Source: a virus. From it: DNA of 64,000 nucleotides. Under the pieces are notes generated by a model. It saw nothing but the letters and a program-made list of their open reading frames with translations. It made no database searches and was not told where the DNA came from. Below are positions 41,861-50,700 of the stretch, piece after piece; position 1 is the first letter of the stretch, and every line of letters begins with the position of its first letter. The translations under genes were made by a program, and so were the position numbers. Where the stretch lies: the IMG/VR virus record IMGVR_UViG_3300009314_000004, positions 1 through 64,000 of that record; one strand, written 5' to 3'.

Positions 41861-42800
41861 GTGCCTCTACCCTCCTGCGCAGCTTCTGCCGGTACCGGGA
41901 GACCTGGGAAGACGAAATCCCCAACCGCTGCGCTATGGCCGTGTTCTTGGCGTTTGGGTTTTTGTCCAGAAAGCGGTACACTGCCAGTTCGGTCCCTGTC
42001 AATTCCGGGGGCAGGAGGGACCAAACCTCCTTGACTCGGCTAGCCCGAGTCCCGTGTGGTACCTCTTCCTTGGTCTGCATATGGACAGGCTTCACCTCCT
42101 TTTGGAGGAGGACCACATCCGTCTCCTTCACACGAGCTTGGCTGGCTATTTCTGCCGTTGTCGGCGCCCGCCCCAACCGATTCTCAAGCACCCGCTCGGC
42201 TCTCCGAACTTTGCCTACTTGCTGGAGGCGTTGCTCCGGGACCCGCACCGGGGTAGCTCGCCGCAGCAGGGGGCGATGCGCTCCCTTGAGGGAGCCAACC
42301 ACGAAAGTGGAAGCCCGCACTCCCCGACTGGGGTCGTACTTACGCAACGCTTTCAGTCCTGCCTTCATGAACTCGGCCTGGGGGATAACGGGCCCCCCTC
42401 TACTGGCGAAGTCCTGCGCCCTGCCGGCGACGACCTTACGCAGCTCGGCAATTACCGGGGGGAGGTAGCGCTTGTTGTGCTTCTTCTGTTGCCAGTTTGT
42501 GGTAGCCACAGTCAAAGGGTCCAAGGCCGCCGCCACCTTCTCCAAGGAGTCCTGAAAGCCAATCAGGACCGGGTCCACTAATTGGCCGCGTTCGCCGTCC
42601 CCGGCGATGACGAAGAGGGGTGTTTCCTGGTGCAGTGCCTGGAACCTGGCCAACTTCTGGAGTTCCTCACCCGCAACTGCGCAAGGAACTTCCCCCACTA
42701 CTCTACCGTACCGGGTGTGCGCTACCATCAGGGTGGGGGAATCGCTCTCCTCGTCCCGTACACGGACTATGAACACTTGGCGCTTCTTCCTAACTCCCAT
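41847..42800 (-). CDS. phage sigma-70-family RNA polymerase sigma factor
   Basis: A 317-residue protein. Residues 145-185 (MKAGLKALRKYDPSRGVRAS and following) match sigma region 2.3-2.4, with the family G-L-x-x-A-L-x-x-Y-D-P-x-x-G-V core. Residues 196-235 (RRAERVLENRLGRAPTTAEI) match region 3. Residues 258-310 end in a region-4 HTH (LLPPELTGTELAVYRFLDKN, then AIAQRLGISSSQVSRYRQKL). The N-terminal 130 residues are not standard region 1 and carry a small beta-rich domain. It probably redirects host RNA polymerase to late phage promoters. AGGAGG five bases before ATG. Confidence 0.85.
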   Translation of the reverse strand: MGVRKKRQVFIVRVRDEESDSPTLMVAHTRYGRVVGEVPCAVAGEELQKLARFQALHQETPLFVIAGDGERGQLVDPVLIGFQDSLEKVAAALDPLTVATTNWQQKKHNKRYLPPVIAELRKVVAGRAQDFASRGGPVIPQAEFMKAGLKALRKYDPSRGVRASTFVVGSLKGAHRPLLRRATPVRVPEQRLQQVGKVRRAERVLENRLGRAPTTAEIASQARVKETDVVLLQKEVKPVHMQTKEEVPHGTRASRVKEVWSLLPPELTGTELAVYRFLDKNPNAKNTAIAQRLGISSSQVSRYRQKLRRRVEAHAKP

Positions 42801-42809
42801 GGCTTCCTC

Positions 42810-45800
42810 CTATCCGGTCAGGGCGCCTGTGTCGTCGCCCGTAGCGTGCAGGTCCTCTGCATCCACAGCAAACAAGTAGTTGTAGTGCTCCCTGGCGTGC
42901 GGTACATTCTCCACCATCCGCTTGATCGCTGTGAAGACCCGTGCCGCCCGAGGACCGCGGGGGTCAATGTCGCTGGTGTTGATCGTAGTCACCCCTTCAG
43001 GAATGAACACCTCCTCCTCCAATTGAAGCACACCGCCCAGCGCCGTCTCGTTAAGAGCAGCGTTGACCGCCGCTGCTACGGCGCTCTTCTTGAACTTCCC
43101 GGTTATCCAGGAGTCCTCCTCAAGGGGGGAGTGTAGCACGTATGCGCTTGGGACGAAATTCACTTGCTCCGGGGGCTTGATTATCGCCCGACGTTCCAAA
43201 GTAGGATTACGTAAGGCTTCGTCTTGCGCCATGAAGAAGGTCAAGATAATATCCATCTGTGAGTAGTCGGCCACGGCTTCGGCGCCCAGCCTCCTCGCTA
43301 CTACATCGTACATGCTGTCCACGCCCCACAGGGGCTGGTACACCCTCTCCCCGATGGAGTCGTTGTTGTACATCGGGTCCAACCAAGGCGGCCGGCACAG
43401 CTGGTCCAGGGACATCTGGTGCTCACTCTGGGACACAGGAGAACCCGTGGGGGTGTCCATCAACGCCACCACTTCCTCAACATTCGTCCTGAACAGGGCT
43501 GTTTGGGTCTCGTAAATGCGCTTCCTAAGGTCGGCGGCCCGTTCCAGCGACGAAGCGGCAGCAGCTTGCTCACGGGCGCCTTCTTCCGCACTGGTGCCGA
43601 AAATATCTATGCTGTACTTCTTCTTTATTTGGCTCAGCGGCCCCCCCTCAGGGTCGCCCCCCGTCCCAGCAACGCTGATCTCAGTCAGGGCTTCTTGCGC
43701 CCGGACCGTGGCTGTCCCAGCTACTTGCGCCTGGTGCGCTTTGTTCCCCAAGGCAACCAATCGATCTTTCTTTTTTCTGTCCGTCTCTACCGCAGCTTTG
43801 GCTGTGGCCTCAGCATAAATGTCCTGAAGGACCGACAACGTCTCTTGCTGCGTATCGGGAGCCAACACCGTTCCTTTCTCAATGGACGCCACCAGCTTGT
43901 TACGACTCCCCCGCCACTTCGCCGCAGCAGAGGCGTACGGGTCCCGCTTGTACATCCTCAGGTAGACCCCGATGTCCCGCCACTCCTCGTATGAGCGTAC
44001 GTGTGTCACGTGCGTGGTCATCCCTATTGTCTTGGGGGTGATTGCCAAGTCAATCTGCCTAATCTGCCCCACTACCAAGGAGTTGGTGACCTTGTCGTCG
44101 CTGACTGTGTTGCGGATTTCAATAGCCACCGGCAGTCCAGCAATGAAGCGGGGATAGAAGTCCCCCACCAAGGAAGCAGTGCGGATGCCGAAGTACTGAG
44201 TCATGAACGAGGCATGGGCCACTCGTTGGAGGAAGGGGAAGCCTCGAGAGAGGGGGGACTTATCCAACAACTCCTGCAAATCCGGGGGGGCACCCAATCC
44301 GATACCTTCATACTTATCGTTCGTCGAAGTTCCGCTGCTGGCTTCGAACTCAGCCAACCCCAACGCCTGGGTAATGGGCAAAGCCACCGGCTGCGGGCCC
44401 ATGAAAATCTCATGGGGGAGTAAAGTGTACTTCCCCTTCAAGGTATCCTCGAGAATTCTCTTGCCCTGGTTGCCTTGAAGGTTGGGAGCCACCACCATGG
44501 TTTTCCCCTGGGAGCGGATGTACACTCCTTCAAACCCCACCTTCGGGCCGATGAGGAGCAACCGGGTAGGCTCGGCAGAGTAGTTCCTCCCGGAGGTAAA
44601 CGAGGTGTACATGGACTCCATGAACAGATTGCACGCCGGAGGGATTCCGAACCACAAGTCGGGGAGGAGGATCTCCTCGTGGTACCTGTCAACGAGCTCC
44701 ACTGTCCTTTTGAACGTCCCGGAGGGGGCGCCATGCCCAATGAACGACAGCCACTTCTTGAGGTCGGCAATGGCCTTCTTGACCCGCCCCAGGGTTAAGT
44801 TCCATGCCGCTCGGTTGTCCTTTGCGAAAAGCACCTTGTCCGTACCCGAATAAGGCAGGGACTCATTCCACCTATGCAGGTCAGTAACGACGTGGGACAA
44901 GCTGCTCCTGACTTCCGCCGTCAGCGAGTGCAACCGGTCTGTTTGGGACTTCCGTTGGGCCTTCAACTTGGCGTCGTAGGTCTCCCCCGCCGGCGTCGTG
45001 GGATTTAACGCTACCATCCCGGAGAGGTACTGAGCAGTCAAGGTGTGGAGGGCGGTGTAAAGGAACACCTGTATGTCTGAAACTGTGGACATCTTCCCGC
45101 TGAGGTCCCACGCCAGGAAGATGTCGTGGGCCCTCTGCTTGATCATTTCCTTGCGTAAGGCCTCAAGGAAAGCCACGAAGTCCTGGTACTTCTGGAGGCC
45201 CTTCAGTCCTTTGTAGGCAGTTACGGTCTTTTGGACCTCACGAGCGGGGGTATACTTTGAGGCGCAGGAGACCACTGATTGGTAATGGAGCCGCCGCAAC
45301 AACGCCTGCTTGAGGGCGGCGTACGACAACGGCTGCTCCCCCCGAAACCCTTTCAGAAGTTTCTTCAAGAACTTCTTGGTGGACGGTAGGCGCATCAGCC
45401 TCTCTATTGTAGTGTCTCCTTCCGGAGCCACAATGCGCTGAAGTAAGTTCAACCGGTACTCAGCCATGCCGATGAAGTTGTCCATAGGTCGCAGGCGCTT
45501 TTTCCCCTTCTGGATGCCGGTGAACAACTCCATCAAGTGGATGAGGCCGCCCAACACCCCGTCCAAGTTTTGCGTAATCGGCCGGGTGAACAGCGCCTGC
45601 TGCACCGTCTCGTACTCGGGGATGGTGATGCCTCCGGAGAACGAGGCATACTTCTCCCCGACCTTGGTAGCAGTTTGTTTGAGCTCTGTGTCGTTCTCCT
45701 CCCGGTAGTCCCGGGACCGCTGAGAGAGGATATTCAGTAGCATCTTGGCCTGGTAGGACTGAGACGACGCACAACTGAGCACGGAAGAGCCTGCCCCCTG

Positions 45801-46058
45801 CGTGGCGTAGAACCGGTAGCCCATCATCTCCCCTTCGAAGGCCACAATGCCGTCCGGGTATTCCAGGGAGTCGTAGTAGTACAGCTGAATGTACGACCGG
45901 CCCAGGAAGCGGGGGTCTCCCCCAGTCACCAACTGGATCTGCATGGCCAAGGGGGCGCCAGTGGCGGTGGCGTATACCCCTCGGGCTGAGACCATGGGGA
46001 ACTCCACGCCCTCTACAAAACATTTGACTTCTTGCCGTTTTGCTGCATGCAGTGCCAT
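42810..46058 (-). CDS. large virion protein, tail hub candidate (1082 aa)
   Basis: The start is set at 46058 (MALHAAKRQEVKCFVEGVEF) because GGGG lies just upstream; the frame is open to 46241 but that part overlaps the preceding gene. The N-terminal 110 residues form a beta-rich domain (AMQIQLVTGGDPRFLGRSYI) reminiscent of hub proteins. A long helical region (about 150-500) and a beta region follow, then a helical C-terminus. Position, two genes below the tape measure and before baseplate genes, fits a baseplate hub or tail-tip protein. No lysozyme or peptidase motif is visible. Confidence 0.72.
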   Translation of the reverse strand: MALHAAKRQEVKCFVEGVEFPMVSARGVYATATGAPLAMQIQLVTGGDPRFLGRSYIQLYYYDSLEYPDGIVAFEGEMMGYRFYATQGAGSSVLSCASSQSYQAKMLLNILSQRSRDYREENDTELKQTATKVGEKYASFSGGITIPEYETVQQALFTRPITQNLDGVLGGLIHLMELFTGIQKGKKRLRPMDNFIGMAEYRLNLLQRIVAPEGDTTIERLMRLPSTKKFLKKLLKGFRGEQPLSYAALKQALLRRLHYQSVVSCASKYTPAREVQKTVTAYKGLKGLQKYQDFVAFLEALRKEMIKQRAHDIFLAWDLSGKMSTVSDIQVFLYTALHTLTAQYLSGMVALNPTTPAGETYDAKLKAQRKSQTDRLHSLTAEVRSSLSHVVTDLHRWNESLPYSGTDKVLFAKDNRAAWNLTLGRVKKAIADLKKWLSFIGHGAPSGTFKRTVELVDRYHEEILLPDLWFGIPPACNLFMESMYTSFTSGRNYSAEPTRLLLIGPKVGFEGVYIRSQGKTMVVAPNLQGNQGKRILEDTLKGKYTLLPHEIFMGPQPVALPITQALGLAEFEASSGTSTNDKYEGIGLGAPPDLQELLDKSPLSRGFPFLQRVAHASFMTQYFGIRTASLVGDFYPRFIAGLPVAIEIRNTVSDDKVTNSLVVGQIRQIDLAITPKTIGMTTHVTHVRSYEEWRDIGVYLRMYKRDPYASAAAKWRGSRNKLVASIEKGTVLAPDTQQETLSVLQDIYAEATAKAAVETDRKKKDRLVALGNKAHQAQVAGTATVRAQEALTEISVAGTGGDPEGGPLSQIKKKYSIDIFGTSAEEGAREQAAAASSLERAADLRKRIYETQTALFRTNVEEVVALMDTPTGSPVSQSEHQMSLDQLCRPPWLDPMYNNDSIGERVYQPLWGVDSMYDVVARRLGAEAVADYSQMDIILTFFMAQDEALRNPTLERRAIIKPPEQVNFVPSAYVLHSPLEEDSWITGKFKKSAVAAAVNAALNETALGGVLQLEEEVFIPEGVTTINTSDIDPRGPRAARVFTAIKRMVENVPHAREHYNYLFAVDAEDLHATGDDTGALTG

Positions 46059-46065
46059 CTTTCCC

Positions 46066-47532
46066 CTACGCAGGAGCTGACGGAGTGTTCTGAGTTGCTC
46101 CCCAAGCCGGGCCGGAAGCCCCACTGGTGCTCGCTTGGGTAGTGCTGGCCCCACTCCCCCACCCAGCGGCGGTCTTGTTTTTCCGCTTCGCCCCGTAGTA
46201 CTGCCGTTGGCTCCAGGCCCCCATGCCGATAGTGGCCCCACCCCATGACTTCACCGCCTTCCCTGACATCAACTTGTTGTCCAGTGTCACCGCAGAGGTA
46301 CTTTGAAGCACGTTCTGCGACATGCCCGTGAAGGTGTAAAGGGCAGTCCCCCAGTCCTCTCGGAACAAACTGGTCACCATTTTCTTGGCCATGCCGTTTT
46401 CCAGCATGGCATTCACCATGCCCGAAAAGGGCGTGCCCTGCGCCCCTGAGAGCAGCCCAGCCTCGAGCGCCCCGGACCCCAGATTGCCTAATGCCGAAGC
46501 GATGACTCCCCCGTCCCCACTGGCAAGGGCTTGCACGAGCACCATGGCTTTCTGTGGGTCCGCAACGTAGTCCTTGATGCCCTTCCAGAACTTCTTCAAG
46601 AAGGTCTCCTCTTCCGCCTTTTTCAAGTCCTTGTCGTCTTGAACCCACCCCACGTAGTTCCGCCAGTAAGCTCGGTATTCCGGTGGGAGATCCTTTTGCA
46701 CCTCCGCCGAGGTCAGGTACCTGGTTGTGAACTGGCGAAAGTCGGCGTCCACGTAGTAGGACTCGGTCAAGTTCAGCTGGCTGATGTTCTGCTCGTACAT
46801 CACTGCGGCATGGTAGAACTGCAAACACAGGAATTGGAACGTGAGTGAGGGGCCCCCCTCCATTTCTATGGTTTTCTGGATCGAGTCCGAGATGATGTAA
46901 CCCACGTAGATCAACCCGTCCACGCGAATCTCGAGAATTTTGCTGTTGGCTGCCAACCATCGGGGATTGAGGTACCGCCCGTTCCGGTAGTTGTTCCAAG
47001 CCTTCTCCCACTCGAAGTCCAAGGCATTGAGAATTTTGCAGGAGAAGGCCACCATGATGGGTGCTGAAGAACGGAAATTGGCGAAGACGTTGGCTGGGAA
47101 GGTTGAGTACACCTCGTGCAGGTCTGTTCGTTGGTACGCGATCCCCTGTACGGAGAAGTCCCGGGAGAGGAACTCTCGTTCGAACTTCCCGTCCGTGGCA
47201 AACATACTCCGTATGTAGATGGCCGCTATATCCTGCACGGGGCGGATACGGGTGCCGTACCGGGGTCGGATATACAGCGACGACTGTGAAAACGGGGAGG
47301 TGATCCCCATGTTCTTCCGGGAGGCCCCGTCGCCTCCATATTGAGAAATTGCGGCTGCTCCTTTGGCTTTAGCGGCGCCGGGCTTGGGAACTACATCCCC
47401 GGTGAGCTTGGCGCCCACCGGCCCTCGCCCCAACCCCCCGTACCGGGGACCCTGAAAAGAGGCAGCGTCCGCATCAGTCTGCACTGAGGACTCGTACATC
47501 GTTACGCCGTAGTCCAGCTTCTTCAGGGCCAT
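46066..47532 (-). CDS. tail/baseplate protein downstream of the tape measure (488 aa)
   Basis: A 488-residue protein. The first 90 residues are Gly/Ala-rich and probably disordered. Residues about 95-290 form a folded domain (SLYIRPRYGTRIRPVQDIAA; LEIRVDGLIYVGYIISDSIQ, with FQFLCLQFYHAAVMYEQ) resembling tail-end proteins that sit on the tube. The rest is helical and ends in a low-complexity Ser/Thr/Ala tail. GGAG about eight bases upstream supports the start. By position it should join tube to baseplate; unrecognised by family. Confidence 0.72.
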   Translation of the reverse strand: MALKKLDYGVTMYESSVQTDADAASFQGPRYGGLGRGPVGAKLTGDVVPKPGAAKAKGAAAISQYGGDGASRKNMGITSPFSQSSLYIRPRYGTRIRPVQDIAAIYIRSMFATDGKFEREFLSRDFSVQGIAYQRTDLHEVYSTFPANVFANFRSSAPIMVAFSCKILNALDFEWEKAWNNYRNGRYLNPRWLAANSKILEIRVDGLIYVGYIISDSIQKTIEMEGGPSLTFQFLCLQFYHAAVMYEQNISQLNLTESYYVDADFRQFTTRYLTSAEVQKDLPPEYRAYWRNYVGWVQDDKDLKKAEEETFLKKFWKGIKDYVADPQKAMVLVQALASGDGGVIASALGNLGSGALEAGLLSGAQGTPFSGMVNAMLENGMAKKMVTSLFREDWGTALYTFTGMSQNVLQSTSAVTLDNKLMSGKAVKSWGGATIGMGAWSQRQYYGAKRKNKTAAGWGSGASTTQASTSGASGPAWGATQNTPSAPA

Positions 47533-47534
47533 AT

Positions 47535-47741
47535 TCAGTACTCCATCATCACTTCCCAGGTTGCCTCTTCCAGTAGAGGATACCCGATTTCACCTGTTCT
47601 TCGCTCAAAGATGACAGCCTTCATCAGGAGGGTAAGAAAATCTTCCGGTTCCATGTAGGCCTTGTCGGTGAACGTCATCGTCACCCCGAAATTTTGCAGG
47701 GCGAAAGAGCTGGGAGCACCGGCTGTGTTCATCACCTGCAT
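47535..47741 (-). CDS. small protein between tape measure and tail-tip genes (68 aa)
   Basis: A 68-residue protein overlapping the tape-measure stop by one base (TGATG). An alternative ATG at 47732 would give 65 aa. It begins with a beta-like segment (SFALQNFGVTMTFTDKAYME) and ends with a helix and strand (EEATWEVMMEY). The tight linkage on both sides supports it as real. It is probably a tail assembly or tip component; unrecognised. Confidence 0.68.
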   Translation of the reverse strand: MQVMNTAGAPSSFALQNFGVTMTFTDKAYMEPEDFLTLLMKAVIFERRTGEIGYPLLEEATWEVMMEY

Positions 47742-50700
47742 CAGTGGCCGGCCCCCTCTGCGTCTTGGTTGTCTTTACTGGGAGCTCCCCCCAAAGAGAT
47801 GTGGAGACCCCCGCCTCTGCCCCCCGCCTTCAACGCTGCGGCCAACTCCTTCCCCAGCGATTCCATCCCCGCCTGGGACATGGTGAATTGAGCAGTCCCG
47901 TCCTTGAAGAGGTCGATGAGCTTCCCCTTCTCAGCTTCGGAGCTCTCCAACATAGCAATCAACTTGCCGAGGTCCCCCACTTCCCCCTGCTCTCCGGCCA
48001 CCCCCGCACCCATGGGGTGCCGAGTGAACTTGCGCAAGGCGGCCGCCACCGAACGAGCCTGCTTGCGCTGCTCATCGCTGGTCTTGGCCCCCATGGCCTT
48101 GATCATCATCCCGGCAATTTCGTGGGCCTTTGTAAGGCCCTCTCCGCGGGACCCCTCGAAGCGGTATGACTTCTGTAACTCCTCAGCGATCTTCGCCTGG
48201 ACCGTCCAAAGCCTCCCTCCGCCCTTCATGACGTCCCGTTCCCACTTCTTGAGGTCACCCCATACAGCCATACCGGCCATCCCCTCAAACCTCTCCAGCA
48301 CGGCCTTTGGTTTCCGTCGCCGAGTCCACCCGGTCTCAATGGCGAGCATCTGGTTGGTGTACCTCCCAAACTGAGCACTGAGCAGGGGGTCGGACGCGAA
48401 GATCCGGGAGAGCTCCTCCAACTCCGACGCTCCCGCTTGGTCAATTTGCGCCAGGACGTCCTGGGACAAGCTCTTCGTCAGGGCCTCTTTTCCCGCGCTG
48501 AGAGCAGCGGGGAACTCATCTATGTACTTCTCCAGGGCGCCCCGGATGTTCCCGGCCGGGAGGATGTATCGCAGCTGATCCCTCATCTTATTTTTCTTCC
48601 ACCTCTCCTTGATGGTCCCTGCCTGCTCATACCAGCGGTCTTCCACCTTGTAGTACTCAGCGACCTTCCCCAGTTCGGCCAGCCCGTGCAATCGCGAAGC
48701 TCTCAGGCCGGCAGTTCCCCGAACCATGCCCCCGTACTGGGGGTCCCCCTCGAACAGGGGGCTCATCACCCCCCGGGTGACCTCTTTAGTAGTGTACATC
48801 GCCATCTCTTTCATCATTGCCCGATAGGTGCGGTCGTCCACCGGCTTCCCAGCTACTTCGGCCCCCTTCATCCGCATGATCTCGTCACCCAGGGCCGACA
48901 GTTTACGCCGGAACCCGGAACGGGAGATAGCCAACGGGTCCCACGCCTTTTTGATTTGCTGCTCCAGGGCATGCTCGCCAACACTGCCTCGGCTCCCCCG
49001 ACGGGCTTTGCTGGGGTCGACAACGAGAGACATTTCCTGCAACATCCCCCGAGCGAGGGCCTCCCGGGTGAATCCCCGGGCACCCACTATCTCTTCAGCA
49101 GTTATCCCTTCCGGGGCTCCCAGCTTGCGCATCGTGGCGTGGTAGGTGTCGGCTTTGGTGGGGGGAGCGCCGGTCCCACGCCTGAAGCCCTGCCCGAACT
49201 GAGCGGCCGCATGTCCCTTAAGGCTCTGCGCCCATCTAGGCAAGTCCGGAATGTCCGTGAGGTCCTGGGCGGGGGCGTACCCCGAGGGGGCCTGTAGCTT
49301 GCCTCCGGAGAGGAGTTCCAGCTTCTCAAAAGCCTCCCAGTGCGCTGCTTTCCAGTCGGGGGTGCCTGCCAACGTCTGTGCTAACTTGATCATCTGAGGA
49401 GACCCTTCCAAGTACCCCTTCATTCGAGACATTGCGCCCGCATTGCCCGCTCGAGCGTCGACCAGGAACTGCTTGATGACGTCATGATCACTGCGAGACA
49501 TAGCGATGTCCTGGTACAGTATCACCTCAGCGGAAGAATGGTATACATCCACACCCAAATCTCGCGAAGTACGGGCCAGTTCTTGGTCGCTGACCCGTCG
49601 GTGAGATATGGCAACTTCCTGATCAACCGCTGCCGTTCTTGCTGCAACTCCGGCCTCCTTGGTGAATCCCCCCAACCACCACGGCGGCTTCCCCGCTGTA
49701 GCGGGGGGCGCTATGGTGCCCATTCCCCGCACTGCGTTCTTGACTTTCTGGAATGAGTCGTCGTCGTCAGAGAAAGCGTAGTAGGTTTCGCCTCCTACCG
49801 CGAACTTCTGCATTCCCTCCATCTCCCCCGGGCGTGCTATGTCCAAACCCTGCATAAGCGTTTCCCTGAAATCCTGCCCCCCTATCAACTCGCCGGGGGA
49901 CAACAACGCCGAGTAGGCAGCCATCTTGGCATAGTCGGTAAACCCGGCCCGCCGCAATCCCACCTTTCTCCCGGATAGGTTGAACTGGCCCAAGAAGCCC
50001 GAAACATCTTCGTCCGCCTGCCTGAGGTTATACCCAGTCCTTGACATTTGGGCGATGACCGCCTCCATTCCGGACCTGGAGCCGAGGGCCTCCTCAAATG
50101 CAGCGTGCCGCTGGTGGTAGGCGTACAGATCCGCAGCCGTCGTGAGCCCCACGGCGGCGACGCCTCCCCACTTGAGCAACCCCCGCCCAAGGGCCATAGC
50201 TCCGCCACCTACTCCCATCCCCGCCTTCCCCATGCCGAGGCCCATCTTCCCGACGTCCAATGCCGTACCCACTACGGGGAGCTTCCCCGCCCCCCTGAGC
50301 ACTGCCCTACCCCCTCGGTACGCCCCAGTCCCCTTTGCCCACTTCCCGACTTCTCCCATCCCACCACGAAGGCTGGCCCCGATACCGCCTCCTCCGTACC
50401 TGGAGCCTTGCAGGAAGGGGGCCAAAATTCCCCGCTCGCCCGCCAACCCTCGGAAGGCCCATTGCCCACCTTTAGCTGCCCGAGCGCCTCCGCCCATGAA
50501 CCGACCGCCTTTGAAGTAACGCATGGGCGTAAGCCCCCGACCGACAACTGCCCCTGCCCGCCCAAAGGCGCCCCGTACCGCCCTCCCGTACACAGGATGA
50601 GCCCCTAGTGCCCCCACTCGCCCCAACCCCGACCCGGCCCACTCTCCCACGTCCCCCCCGACCGCGCCCCCGGCAAAGCCCCCAATAGCCGCCCCAGCCT

